A DNA stretch of 22,851 nt, taken from contig CAZIOH010000106.1 of the NCBI GenBank assembly GCA_964540815.1, positions 1 to 22,851 on the forward strand. The letters are read 5' to 3'. A program made the translations under genes and the position numbers. Shown here in pieces: positions 8,803-19,072 of the stretch. The first letter of the stretch is position 1; each line of letters starts with the position of its first letter. The notes beneath the pieces were generated by a model. The model was not told the DNA's origin and searched no databases. It saw only the letters and a list, made by a program, of their open reading frames with translations. The DNA is from CAZIOH01 sp964540815 (GTDB lineage: Bacteria; Myxococcota_A; Polyangia; Fen-1088).

Positions 8803-9827
8803 AGCTCGATCCGGAGCCGGCGACCGCGCGAGAGCAGGAGCAGGAAGAACGGGCCCCCGATGAGGGCCGTCAGCACGCTGACCGGCGGCTCGCTGCCGAG
8901 CGGGAGAAACGCGAGCCGCGTGAGGGTGTCACAGGCGCCGAGGAAGACGGCGCCACCGAGGGCGCTCGCCGGGATCAGCAGGCGGTGGTCGGGACCGATC
9001 GCCAGGCGCAGGGTGTGCGGGACGATGATCCCCACGAACCCGATCGGCCCGGCGCTGGCGACCGCCACGGCGGTCAGGAACGAGGCCGCGAGCAAGAGCC
9101 CCGCGCGGGTCCTCGCCACGTCGATCCCGAGCGAGTGGGCCCCTTCGTCCCCGAGCGCGAGCGCGTTCATGCGTGGCGCCCACCAGGCGAGGAGCCCGAT
9201 CCCGGCGGCGGTGGCCGCCGCCGCCCCCATCAGCCGCGGCCACTCGGGAGCGCCGAGGGCCCCGAGCAGCCACAGCAGCATCTCACCGGTGGCGCCCTGC
9301 CGCGAGAGCGAGGCGAGGAGCACGATGATGGCCCAGCTGAAGGCGTTGAAGACCACGCCGGACAGGAGCGCCACGTGGGGGACCAGGCGTCCATCCACCA
9401 GACCCAGCCGATAGACGAGAGCGATGGCCACCGTCGCGCCCACGAAGGCGCAGGAGGGGAGCCCGAGGCCCCGACCCACCCCGAGGAAGATCGCCAGCGC
9501 TGCGCCCACCGCCGCCCCGGACGACACCCCGAGCACGTACGGATCGGCCAGCGGGTTGCGCACCAAGGTCTGGAAGGTCACGCCGGCCGCGGCCAGGGCG
9601 GCGCCCACGGTCGCGCCGAGGAGGGCCCTCGGCAGGCGCACCCGAAAGACGATGGCGTGCTCGGGCGAGCCGGGGGCACCGAGCGCCCGATGCCAGTCCA
9701 CCCCGCCCACGCCCGCCAGCGTGCCCGCGAGCAGCGTCAGCGCGAGGGCCGCGGCCAGCGACGCCACCACGAAGACCAGACGTTGCCGGGTGGCCCGCAC
9801 GCGAAACATGGGCGCGGAAGCTAGCAC
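8799..9827 (-). CDS. BtuC/FecCD-family ABC transporter permease
   Basis: 342 residues, normal length for this family, with about nine or ten hydrophobic helices. It is the inner-membrane channel subunit of a vitamin B12 / iron-siderophore importer. Signature motifs are all present: RLPRALLGATVGAALAAAG (64-82), RNPLADPYVLG (90-100), the ATPase-coupling loop GDEGAHSLG (226-234), GPIGFVGIIVPH (260-271) and EPPVSVLTALIGGPFF (313-328). The frame begins at GTG 9827; an in-frame ATG six codons on (9809) is an alternative, and the AGAGG just before the GTG is close (2 nt). The stop overlaps the binding-protein start (GTGA). The cognate ATPase (BtuD/FecE type), usually next in the operon, is absent here; the next gene downstream is unrelated. 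Confidence 0.92.
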   Translation of the reverse strand: MLASAPMFRVRATRQRLVFVVASLAAALALTLLAGTLAGVGGVDWHRALGAPGSPEHAIVFRVRLPRALLGATVGAALAAAGVTFQTLVRNPLADPYVLGVSSGAAVGAALAIFLGVGRGLGLPSCAFVGATVAIALVYRLGLVDGRLVPHVALLSGVVFNAFSWAIIVLLASLSRQGATGEMLLWLLGALGAPEWPRLMGAAAATAAGIGLLAWWAPRMNALALGDEGAHSLGIDVARTRAGLLLAASFLTAVAVASAGPIGFVGIIVPHTLRLAIGPDHRLLIPASALGGAVFLGACDTLTRLAFLPLGSEPPVSVLTALIGGPFFLLLLSRGRRLRIEL

Positions 9828-9846
9828 GGCCTCTGGCCGTCAAGAC

Positions 9847-9942
9847 CGTGATCGTGATCGATCACGTCCACGGGGGCGTTCCCGTTCAGGTGCACGTCAA
9901 CGATCACGGGAACGGCCGATCACGGGTTCGATCACGATCGCG
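9847..9942. promoter_or_regulatory. Cluster of six CGATCACG sites with nested inverted repeats upstream of the permease gene
   Basis: The spacer holds CGATCACG at 9859, 9901, 9917 and 9929 (+) and the reverse form CGTGATCG at 9847 and 9853. Bases 9853-9866 (CGTGATCGATCACG) are a perfect 14-bp palindrome. Outer arms 9847-9859 and 9930-9942 pair with one mismatch, and inner arms CGTTCCCGT (9877-9885) and ACGGGAACG (9906-9914) pair perfectly. CGATCACGGG is repeated exactly at 9901 and 9917. This looks like an operator array or a structured leader/terminator between the 590-aa lipoprotein gene and the permease operon. The binding protein is unknown. Confidence 0.55.
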
Positions 9943-9993
9943 ACCACGTTTTGGGTCCGAAGGTCGTTTTCGCCCCGCCCCCGGCCCCGGCGG

Positions 9994-11766
9994 TCACATC
10001 GTCGCGGCGGGCAGGACGGTCCGGAAATTCCCGTCCGAGTCGGTGCGCGTCTCGGCGCGCTCGACCGGCTCCACCCGGTGAGCGCCCGCGCAGTCGTCGG
10101 GGGCGCAGAGCACCTCGAAGAAGCGCACGGTGGCCGAACGCACGGTGTCGCCCTTGCTGTCGAACACGGTTCCCTCGACGACCTCGCCCGCCGGCAGCGT
10201 GATGTCGAAGTTGGTGTCGGTCCCCACGCTGACCGCGCTCGAGCCGTCGAGCACCAGCCGCGGATACGGCGCGTCCGGGGCGGGCTCGAGGTCGAGCGCG
10301 TACACCCCGGGATCGAGGAGCATGACGTAGCCCCCCCCGCGCGCGGTGGTGGTCGAGACGGGTCCGAGCGCGGCGGTGTCGTCGCAGTCGGAGAGGCTGG
10401 ACACCCGGGTCGCCGTCACGCCCATCCCCGCGGCGGGCAGCCCATCGCCCCCGAGCACGGTGCCGCGCAGCTCCACCTTGTGATCGAGCAAGATGGTCGC
10501 TGCATACTGCGGGTCACTGTCCGAGCCCCCGGTGGTGACCGTCACCTGCGACAGGCACCTCGTCGCGTAGGGCGAGTCCGGTGGGGGGGTGGCCGAGACC
10601 TGGTAGAGCCGCGCCTGGGCCGCGGTCCCGGGCAGCAGCACGACCGACACCTGACCGTCGACCGTGGTGGATTTTTCGCGGATGAACACCGCCTGACCGC
10701 CGCCGCCCTGCGGGCTCGGGATCACCGTCTTGAAGCGAACCGTCACGTCCTGCACCGGATGCATGGTCGGGGTGTCCGAGCTGCGCACCGTGAAGACCAG
10801 CGCGGCCGGGTTGGCGAAGGCGGGCATGCGAAAGGCCAGGGTCGAGGTGCTGGTGATCCCGGCGAAGGCGAGGGGGTCGGACAGGAAGTGCGGCAAGCCG
10901 TTGTCGACCACCGGAGGCGCGGGCAGGGGCGGCGTCAGGTCGACGACGATGCTCGCCCCGCTCGGCACCGCATCGGGCGCGAACAGCAGCTGGAAGCGGC
11001 CGGAGGCGCTGGTGGTCCCGGCGTTGCTGATCACGGCGGCGGGATTGTCCGTCACGGTGGCGCGCGCGACGTAGCCGACCTGCGGATCGTCGAGCGGTCC
11101 GAGCAAGGTGCCCCCGAGCGCGATCAGGTGATCGAAGGGTGGGAGCTGCAGCGGCAGGGGATTGGTGAGCACGGTCGTGAAGGGCACGGGCGGCTGGGTG
11201 GTGTTCTTGCTCGGCGGAAAGACCCACAGCCTGGCGCTGGTGTCGATCAACCCGGCGCGCACCGGCAGCTCGAAGGTGGACGGCGCACCGGGCGCGTCGG
11301 CCGCGGCGAGGTCCGCCCCGATCGACAGATCGCTGCGTCCCGGGATCAGGCTCTTCACGTAGGCGACGAGGTGCCCCTCGCGGGCGTAGTCGGTCATGCT
11401 GGGGTCGACCAGCACCCCCGGCACGGGGACCTCGTCCTCGACCATCAGCTCGAGCTTGTCGCTGCCGACGGCGACGTCCACGATCTCGGTCGGCGCCGAG
11501 CTCGAATCGAGGAGGGGGATGACCTCGGCCGCGAAGGTCCTGCCGGTGCTGCGCGGCAGGCACGTCCCCATCATGCAGGCACCCGCGCCGCAATCCGCGT
11601 CGCTCCGGCACTGCGCCCTCGCCGGATTGGCCCCGCAGCCCGGCAACCACGCGACGGAGGCGAGAGGCAGGAGCACCGCCCCGCCCAGGCTCACGACCGC
11701 CAAGGCCAGCCGCGAGCGGGTCGGCGTCGAGGGGGGACGGCGCTCCGGGGAGGCGCTCACGGACAC
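9994..11766 (-). CDS. Large lipoprotein with Cys motif and carboxypeptidase regulatory-like (Ig-like) domains
   Basis: 590 residues from GTG 11766, or 588 from GTG 11760, which gives a GTGA overlap with the upstream stop and may be preferred. After a basic Ser/Pro-rich N-terminus comes a hydrophobic segment ending in lipobox LPGC (41-44). Cys53, 59, 64 and 69 form the CRSDADCGAGAC..GTC pattern widespread in Myxococcota lipoproteins, where two disulphides are likely. The rest is beta-rich. At least two segments look like carboxypeptidase regulatory-like domains: ELRGTVLGGDGLPAAGMGV and, at the C-terminus, VEGTVFDSKGDTVRSATV with TRTDSDGNFRTVLP. These are non-catalytic sandwich domains often found in adhesins and surface scaffolds. 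It is the last gene of the kinase/FHA run. Exported surface protein is confident; its precise role is unknown. Confidence 0.82.
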   Translation of the reverse strand: MSVSASPERRPPSTPTRSRLALAVVSLGGAVLLPLASVAWLPGCGANPARAQCRSDADCGAGACMMGTCLPRSTGRTFAAEVIPLLDSSSAPTEIVDVAVGSDKLELMVEDEVPVPGVLVDPSMTDYAREGHLVAYVKSLIPGRSDLSIGADLAAADAPGAPSTFELPVRAGLIDTSARLWVFPPSKNTTQPPVPFTTVLTNPLPLQLPPFDHLIALGGTLLGPLDDPQVGYVARATVTDNPAAVISNAGTTSASGRFQLLFAPDAVPSGASIVVDLTPPLPAPPVVDNGLPHFLSDPLAFAGITSTSTLAFRMPAFANPAALVFTVRSSDTPTMHPVQDVTVRFKTVIPSPQGGGGQAVFIREKSTTVDGQVSVVLLPGTAAQARLYQVSATPPPDSPYATRCLSQVTVTTGGSDSDPQYAATILLDHKVELRGTVLGGDGLPAAGMGVTATRVSSLSDCDDTAALGPVSTTTARGGGYVMLLDPGVYALDLEPAPDAPYPRLVLDGSSAVSVGTDTNFDITLPAGEVVEGTVFDSKGDTVRSATVRFFEVLCAPDDCAGAHRVEPVERAETRTDSDGNFRTVLPAATM

Positions 11767-12293
11767 GCATCCATGCGCCAGCCCGCCATGATGGGCGGCT
11801 CGGCGCCCTCGGTCCGGTTGTACCGATCCGTCCCCGGGAACGCGCCCATTGGCTGAAACGGGCGGTCGGACACGATGATCACCAGCTGGTGGGACGTGCC
11901 CGGTTTGAAGTTGACACAGTCCTCCACCCGGAAGGACGCCACGCTCCCCGGGGTCAGGTTCTGTCCATCGATGATGAGCAGGCTCCGCGACTGGATGTAG
12001 GGCGGGTAGTCGAGGGCCCAGCGGACGTACAGCGTGTCTTGAGGATTCGGATCGTTGAGACGGACGGTGAAGTCCTGCGGGAGCTGACTCACGGGGGTTT
12101 CCTGGTACGGATCGAACTGTTCGAACGAGGGCGGATAGTTGGGGACGAGCGGCGGATTCTGGAAATCGGGAGCGATCGGCGCCACGCAGCCGGACGAGCC
12201 GGCGGCGAGGATCGCGCAGAGCACCGAGACCCCGAGGAGGGGACGCAGCACGAAGCGTGCCACCCGCCGCTCGTGCGGAGAACCGAGGCCCAT
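11757..12293 (-). CDS. Small lipoprotein of unknown function
   Basis: 178 residues from ATG 12293. I chose this start because GGGGGAGG lies eight bases before it; ATGs at 12323 and 12332 are in frame but poorly supported, and anything further upstream overlaps the regulator gene. The N-terminus has RR, a hydrophobic core and GSSGC, with Cys36 the likely acylation site. The mature part starts with a Pro-rich linker (PIAPDFQNPPLVPNYPP), followed by a beta-rich domain (FTVRLND, TLYVRWALDYPPY, SLLIIDG, HQLVIIVSD). One Cys lies in VEDCVNF and another is second from the end (DACP), possibly paired. No known family is recognised. It is coupled by a 4-bp overlap to the 590-aa lipoprotein, suggesting that the two act together in the envelope. 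Confidence 0.75.
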   Translation of the reverse strand: MGLGSPHERRVARFVLRPLLGVSVLCAILAAGSSGCVAPIAPDFQNPPLVPNYPPSFEQFDPYQETPVSQLPQDFTVRLNDPNPQDTLYVRWALDYPPYIQSRSLLIIDGQNLTPGSVASFRVEDCVNFKPGTSHQLVIIVSDRPFQPMGAFPGTDRYNRTEGAEPPIMAGWRMDACP

Positions 12294-12373
12294 CCCTCCC
12301 GCCTCCCCCGAGAAGCGAGACATCCGTGTCATCCCGGTTTCAACCGTTGCGCAGTGTGGATGCGCGGTGGAGC

Positions 12374-14221
<1,848 letters not shown>

Positions 14222-14306
14222 GTGGTTTGTGGAATTTCCCCCATCTGCATGTCTGCGGTCTGAAGTGATTGTCTCGGGTGGTGCCTGACGGCCGCGGGCC
14301 GCCCGC

Positions 14307-15353
14307 TCAGAACGAAAAGCTCAGCATCGCCCCGCTCGGCCCACCCGCCGAGAACCGAGGCGTCAGCGTCGGGCCCGGGCGCGGCCCCGAGAAGAAGCCC
14401 ATCCCGGTGGCCGTCGCCCCCTCGACCTGGCCCCTGCCATGGCCCAGCTTCGCGCCGTCGTCCCCGCCTCGCCCCTCGCCCGGCGCGGCAGACGACGAGG
14501 GCCGTTCGGGGACAGGGACTCCCGTCTCGGGCGGCGGCAGGTAGGTGTCCCCGAGCGGGACCTCCGTCCGGAAGCTCCGGATGGCGTCCACGATGCCCCA
14601 GATGGCCGTGGCGAAGAAGAGTCCGCCGCTCACCACCTGCAGCCGGGTGAGGTTGCGGGAGAGGTTCTCGCTCGAATGATCGATGCGATCGTCCGGGCAG
14701 ACCCCGGGCGAGCCGTCGGGCTGGGCGACCACGGGGTCGAGGCACCCGCGATAGGGCCTGACCCCGTAGGCCGCGAAGTTGACCGTGAAGGCGGCCAGCG
14801 AGGTCACCGCCAGGGCGGACTCGGTGGTGAGGAAGAGCCACCCCTTCTTGCGGTTGCCGTTCTGGAACTGGCCGGACCCGAACGGCAGGAAGTTGATGGC
14901 GTAGGAATGCCGCTCGATCCGCCGCTCGACCAGACCGCCGGCCGGCTTCTTGGCCAGCTCGGCCTCCCGCTTCTTGAGGCGGGCCTCGATGTCACCGAGC
15001 TCGGCGCGCTGCTCGCGCACCACCCCCTGGAAGAACTCGACCACCCGCGGGGACTCGAGGTACGGATCGAGCTGGAAGTCCGGCGAGAGCTCGAGCAGCT
15101 TGCGAAACTCCCGGCGGGCCTGCTCCTGCTGGCCCTCGAACAGGTAGGCCACGCCCAGCATTCGATGGGTCTGCACCACCTCCTCCTCCGAGTCGAGCCG
15201 CAGCTCGGGGTAGAGCAGAGGGTGCAGGAGCCCGATCGCGCGCTTGTACTCGCCACGAAAGAAGGCGTTCCGTCCGCGCTCGAAGTCGTCGCTCGGGTTG
15301 GTCGCGGCCAGCACCACCACGAACAGGGCCGGGAGGGCGAAACCGCTCAGCAT
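14307..15353 (-). CDS. Exported TPR-like / multi-pass membrane protein of the kinase operon
   Basis: 348 residues from ATG 15353, with GAGGG/AGG about 8-13 bases before it. The frame is open further up, but that part overlaps the kinase gene and is Pro/Arg-rich shadow sequence. Residues 1-17 are a signal peptide or anchor. Residues 20-95 form TPR-like helices (FERGRNAFFRGEYKRAIGLL, LGVAYLFEGQQEQARREFRKLLEL). Residues 108-136 are a charged coiled coil (EARLKKREAEL). INFLPFGSGQFQNGNRKKG (153-171) resembles the 'LPGlGQfyng...KKG' motif of DUF5683-like membrane proteins. Hydrophobic segments lie at 172-192 and about 240-256. A Pro/Gly-rich region follows, and the protein ends in AMLSFSF. It sits 46 bp after the kinase stop. 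A role as partner or substrate of the kinase is plausible, not shown. Confidence 0.8.
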   Translation of the reverse strand: MLSGFALPALFVVVLAATNPSDDFERGRNAFFRGEYKRAIGLLHPLLYPELRLDSEEEVVQTHRMLGVAYLFEGQQEQARREFRKLLELSPDFQLDPYLESPRVVEFFQGVVREQRAELGDIEARLKKREAELAKKPAGGLVERRIERHSYAINFLPFGSGQFQNGNRKKGWLFLTTESALAVTSLAAFTVNFAAYGVRPYRGCLDPVVAQPDGSPGVCPDDRIDHSSENLSRNLTRLQVVSGGLFFATAIWGIVDAIRSFRTEVPLGDTYLPPPETGVPVPERPSSSAAPGEGRGGDDGAKLGHGRGQVEGATATGMGFFSGPRPGPTLTPRFSAGGPSGAMLSFSF

Positions 15354-15399
15354 CGGGCACCTGCCCTCGGGCGGGTCGGGCGCGGGGGGCGGCGGTGGC

Positions 15400-17430
15400 T
15401 CATGGGCGACCCGGCAGGTCGATGGCGATGGCCTTGGTCTCACCAGCCCGGACCACCACGCGCTGGTGGGCGAGCCCGTGCTCCGAGTCGACCGAGACGT
15501 CGACATCCTTCTGTCCGTCGTCACCGGCGGCAAATGGGATGTTGGCCTCCTCGCCGGGCTCCACCACCGATCCACGACCGGTCCCGCTGGCGTCGCGCAC
15601 CATGACCTTGGCCTTCGCATCCCCCGGGGACACGTTCACCACCAGGCGGGCGGGCTTCCACTTGAGGCGCCGGGCGATCACGCCGTCGGCGGGGAAGGGG
15701 CTGTCCGGCCCCACCTCGATGCGCTCGCCGAAGCAGCAGCCGGCAGGGCTGCGGAACTCGACCTGGTGGACGCCACTCCACGGAACGGTCAGGGTGCGGT
15801 GGTCGGTGTCGTAGGCGAACTGCCGCTGGCCGTCGAGGAACACGTCCACGTTCTGGGGCGTCGGGCCGAGGATGAACGTCCGGACCCCGGACCCGCCGGA
15901 CACGCTCGACCCGCGGCCCGCGGTCGACGGTGCCGTGCCTACTGGAGTCGCGGCTCCGACAGCGCCTTCGTTCCCGGGATCGTCCCGACGGGACGCCTCG
16001 GGCGTGCTCCGCGCTCCTGGCTCCCCGGGCGCTCCGGTTCCCCGGGGCCGGGGCTTCGCGAGCGCGCCGGCTCCCGGCGCCGCGCGCGGCCCGAGCGCGC
16101 GGTCGGTGGTCGCGCCATGCGGCCGCCCCGCCGAGCCCGCGGCGGCGGCCAGGGACGCTCCGGACGTCGTGACCGGGCTCGCCGGTCGTTGGCCCGTCGT
16201 GCCCGCGCCCTGCGCCCTGGCGGCGCTCGCGCTGCCCGAGCCGCGGGTCGTCGCCTCGGCCCCAGCTGGCGCCCGATCCGACGGCCCGGCCCCGAGCAAG
16301 CGCGACAGGAGGGCGATCAGCACCGCCAGTCCCCCCCCGGCCACCGCGAACCCGGCGTACATGCGGATGCGGCTGCGCCGCTCCATGCGCTGGAGCGCGG
16401 CCATCACCCGCTCGTTCGCCGAATCGTACCCGAGGATCCGGTTCCAGCACTGGATGGCGCGGGGCACGTTGCGGGCGACCAGGTACGCGTCGGCCGTTCC
16501 CATGAGCGCGGTGGTCATCCGGGAGGGCAGCGCCTTCTCGAAGGCCTCCGGGTCGGCGAAATAGGTGCGGAGCTCGGCCCCGGGATCCCGCAGACCGCAC
16601 GCCGCGAGGTAGGCCTCGAGATCGTCGGTCAGCTCCTGGACACTGGCATGCCGTCCCTCAGGGTCGTGGGCGAGCGCGCGCGACATGGCCTTCCAGAGCT
16701 GCTCGCCGATGGCGCGGTGGGTGGTGCGCGGGTCCGCGAAGCGACCCTCGGTGATCTTGCGCAGCACCTCGTGCGGGTTCTTCCCCGAGAACGGCAGGCT
16801 CCCGGTCGCGATCTGGTACAGCAGGATCCCCGCCCCGAACACGTCGGTGCGCGCGTCGAGGGGCCGCCCCTCGATGAGCTCGGGCGCCATGTACGCGGGC
16901 GAGCCGAGCAGCTGTCCGGTCACGGTCATGCGCTCGAGGTCGAGCACCTGCGCGATCCCGAAGTCCATCAGCTTGATGACCCCGTCGGAGCGGATCATCA
17001 CGTTCTCTGGCTTGATGTCGCGGTGGATGATGCCCGCCTGGTGGGCGTGGGCGAGGGCCCGGCCGAGCTGGGCCACGATCAGCGCGGCGATCTCCGGGAA
17101 CTTCACGGCCCGACCCTGCAAGAACTGCTTCAAGGTCTGCCCGCGAATGAACTCGGTGACGATGAAGGCCGCGTCCCCGGGGTTGCTGCCCGAGTAGTCG
17201 AAGATCTCGAGGATGTTGGGGTGCTTGAGCTTGGCCACCGCCTGGGCCTCGCGCTGGAGCCGCGCCTTCGACTCGGGGTCGGCCGACAGGTGGGCATGCA
17301 GGATCTTGACCGCCACCTCGCGCCCGAGGGTCTCATCCTGCGCGCGATACACGACCGCCATCCCTCCTTGCCCGACCTCCTCGATGAGCCGATAGCGGGC
17401 GGGAAGTGGAATTGTCTCGCTGATTACCAC
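15400..17430 (-). CDS. Transmembrane PknB-type Ser/Thr protein kinase with extracytoplasmic beta domain
   Basis: 676 residues, GTG start, no clear ribosome binding site. The kinase domain (about 11-275) is complete: glycine loop GQGGMAVVY (20-28), Lys42, HRDIKPEN (136-143), DFG (156-158), a Thr-containing activation loop (RMTVTGQLLGSPAY) and APE (182-184). The HRD arginine marks it as an RD kinase activated by loop phosphorylation. Residues 290-350 hold a short helical repeat (AYLVARNVPRAIQCWNRIL). A single membrane helix lies at 357-380, followed by a 150-residue Ala/Gly/Pro/Thr stalk. The C-terminal domain (about 525-676) is beta-rich, with PEGA-like segments (NVDVFLDGQRQFAY, LVVNVSPGDAKAKVMV) and a CC pair (AGCCFGE). 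The outer part presumably senses or binds envelope material, and the inner part phosphorylates targets, perhaps the downstream TPR protein or a protein read by the FHA regulator. Confidence 0.94.
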   Translation of the reverse strand: MVISETIPLPARYRLIEEVGQGGMAVVYRAQDETLGREVAVKILHAHLSADPESKARLQREAQAVAKLKHPNILEIFDYSGSNPGDAAFIVTEFIRGQTLKQFLQGRAVKFPEIAALIVAQLGRALAHAHQAGIIHRDIKPENVMIRSDGVIKLMDFGIAQVLDLERMTVTGQLLGSPAYMAPELIEGRPLDARTDVFGAGILLYQIATGSLPFSGKNPHEVLRKITEGRFADPRTTHRAIGEQLWKAMSRALAHDPEGRHASVQELTDDLEAYLAACGLRDPGAELRTYFADPEAFEKALPSRMTTALMGTADAYLVARNVPRAIQCWNRILGYDSANERVMAALQRMERRSRIRMYAGFAVAGGGLAVLIALLSRLLGAGPSDRAPAGAEATTRGSGSASAARAQGAGTTGQRPASPVTTSGASLAAAAGSAGRPHGATTDRALGPRAAPGAGALAKPRPRGTGAPGEPGARSTPEASRRDDPGNEGAVGAATPVGTAPSTAGRGSSVSGGSGVRTFILGPTPQNVDVFLDGQRQFAYDTDHRTLTVPWSGVHQVEFRSPAGCCFGERIEVGPDSPFPADGVIARRLKWKPARLVVNVSPGDAKAKVMVRDASGTGRGSVVEPGEEANIPFAAGDDGQKDVDVSVDSEHGLAHQRVVVRAGETKAIAIDLPGRP

Positions 17431-17463
17431 GACACCACGGTCATAGGGGGACGACTGGTCTTC

Positions 17464-17493
17464 ATACTACGCGGGCAGGTTCTCGGGGTTCAA
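17464..17493 (-). promoter_or_regulatory. Possible promoter of the kinase-regulator run
   Basis: On the - strand TTGAAC (17488-17493) and TAGTAT (17464-17469) are 18 bp apart, each matching four of six consensus bases. They lie 34-63 bp before the kinase GTG, in a relatively AT-rich patch of a GC-rich spacer. The remaining spacer up to 17672 shows only scattered GGTCGC words and no other structure. Confidence 0.3.
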
Positions 17494-17672
17494 GGTTTGA
17501 CACGGAATCGGCGAGCGCAAGGGCGACTGGTCGCAACCGCGTCGCGGACGGGTCACAGACAGGTCGCGGCAAACGCCGGTCGACCACGGCCATGGACGTG
17601 GGACGTGGAGGGGCGTGTGCGATGCTCCGACCGAGCGACCACCCGGCCCAGGGCGTCCGTCGGCGCCGTGGG

Positions 17673-19022
17673 TCAAGGCGCAGCGCGTTGTCCGAGGCCG
17701 TCCACCGGGTGGGCGAGAAAATACGGCAGCGCCTCCGCCATGAGGTCGAGGTCGGGGTCGAGCTGCTTGCCGATGCCCTCGGTGACGGCGATCGCGATGT
17801 TCACGATGGTGAACGTGGGATTCACGCGCACCCGGTGGGCCCGCAGGATGCGCAAGAGGTCGAGCAGCACCTTGCCCACCTGCACCTCACCGAGGCGGTA
17901 GCCCCAGTACTTGCCTACGAAGTCGATGATGCTGGCGCGGTAGCGCTCGAAGGCGTCGGGATCGGTGGCGGGGCGATCGGCGGTGGCGGACATCTCGAAC
18001 ATCAAGCGCGCCATGGTGTCGCCGTCGCGCTGGGCCCAGGCGCCGAAGAACCGGGCGAAGTTCTGGCGGTTGTGGTCGTCGAGCTCCCCGACGAGCCCCA
18101 GGTCGAGCAGCGCCAGCTTCTCGTCCGAGGTGATGAAGATGTTCCCCGGGTGCAGATCGGCGTGCACGAAGCCGTCCTCGAAGATCATCTTCAGGAGGAC
18201 CTGCAACCCGAGGCGCGCGATGCGCGGGCGATCGAAGCGGGTCCCGCCGGCCGCCAGGATCTTGGTGCCCTCGATGTAGCTCATGGTGAGCACCCGCGCC
18301 GAGCACAGCTCCTCGACCAGGGTGGGGAACAGCACCTGCGGATGGTCGCGGAAGTTGGCCCGGAAGCGCCGATTGTTGGTGGCCTCGATGCGGAAATCGA
18401 GCTGCGCCGCGATGGCGCGACCGAACTCCTCGACCATGGCCACCGGGGCCAGGTTGGCGATCGACGGCCACCTGGCCAGCAGCGACGCCACGCGCTTCAT
18501 GACCGCGAGATCGAACGCGCACAGCTCCACCACGTTCGGCCGACGGATCTTCACCGCCACCAGCCGCCCGTCCGGGAGGCGCGCCTTGTGCACCTGCGCC
18601 ACCGAGGCCGAGGCGATGGGCACCGGGGCGAGCTCGGAGAAGATCCCGGTGTAGGGGCGACCGAAGTCCTCCTCGATGGTGGAGGTGGTGGCGTCGAAAC
18701 CGAACGGCCCCACGTCGTCCTGCAGGTGCTCGAGCGCACGCGACAGGTGGTCGGGGATCAGGTCCGGGCGGGTGCTCATGATCTGACCGACCTTGACGAA
18801 GGTCGCGCCGAGCTCACGAAACAGGTCCAGCACCACCTGCCCGAACCAGGTCTGCCGCCGGGCCTTGCCCGCGAAGGCCACGCACAGCACCACCCAGCCC
18901 AGCCACCAGCGCAGCGTGTGCTTCGCCACCAGGAACGCGATGGTCGAGGCGCGACCGGCCAGCCGCAAGCGTTGCTGACCGCGGGGCGCCGACGTGAACG
19001 TGGGTGCCGCAACGAATGGCAT
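17673..19022 (-). CDS. UbiB/ABC1 (ADCK) family atypical kinase-like protein
   Basis: 449 residues from ATG 19022. The family hallmarks are in order: KxGQ motif FVKVGQIMSTRPDLIP (75-90), the Ala-rich nucleotide loop ASASVAQVHKA (137-147), VAVKIRRP with Lys158, HADLHPGN (287-294) and LDLGLVGEL (306-314). UbiB proteins are ATPases that support ubiquinone synthesis or lipid handling rather than classical protein kinases. An N-terminal hydrophobic stretch (about 37-52, WWLGWVVLCVAF) could be a membrane contact, but the C-terminal pair of membrane helices typical of E. coli UbiB is not obvious, so this belongs to a shorter bacterial ABC1 branch. No ubi gene is adjacent. It is transcribed away from an acyl-CoA ligase gene across a 144-bp shared spacer, which hints at a lipid-related role only weakly. 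Confidence 0.92.
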   Translation of the reverse strand: MPFVAAPTFTSAPRGQQRLRLAGRASTIAFLVAKHTLRWWLGWVVLCVAFAGKARRQTWFGQVVLDLFRELGATFVKVGQIMSTRPDLIPDHLSRALEHLQDDVGPFGFDATTSTIEEDFGRPYTGIFSELAPVPIASASVAQVHKARLPDGRLVAVKIRRPNVVELCAFDLAVMKRVASLLARWPSIANLAPVAMVEEFGRAIAAQLDFRIEATNNRRFRANFRDHPQVLFPTLVEELCSARVLTMSYIEGTKILAAGGTRFDRPRIARLGLQVLLKMIFEDGFVHADLHPGNIFITSDEKLALLDLGLVGELDDHNRQNFARFFGAWAQRDGDTMARLMFEMSATADRPATDPDAFERYRASIIDFVGKYWGYRLGEVQVGKVLLDLLRILRAHRVRVNPTFTIVNIAIAVTEGIGKQLDPDLDLMAEALPYFLAHPVDGLGQRAAP

Positions 19023-19072
19023 GCCTGCAAAGCTTACCAGGTGCGCCGCGGCCAGAGTCGGTCCCCCCCCCT

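Noticed and set aside
9847..9942. CRISPR array
   Set aside because: The repeated unit is only 8-10 bp, in both orientations and with irregular spacing.
9828..9993. Cobalamin riboswitch ahead of the BtuC/BtuF operon
   Set aside because: No B12-box (GCCACTG-type) sequence is visible on the - strand and the spacer is too short for the full fold plus an expression platform.
11914..11920. TTGACA on the + strand
   Set aside because: It lies inside the small lipoprotein gene on the other strand with no -10 partner and no + strand gene downstream.
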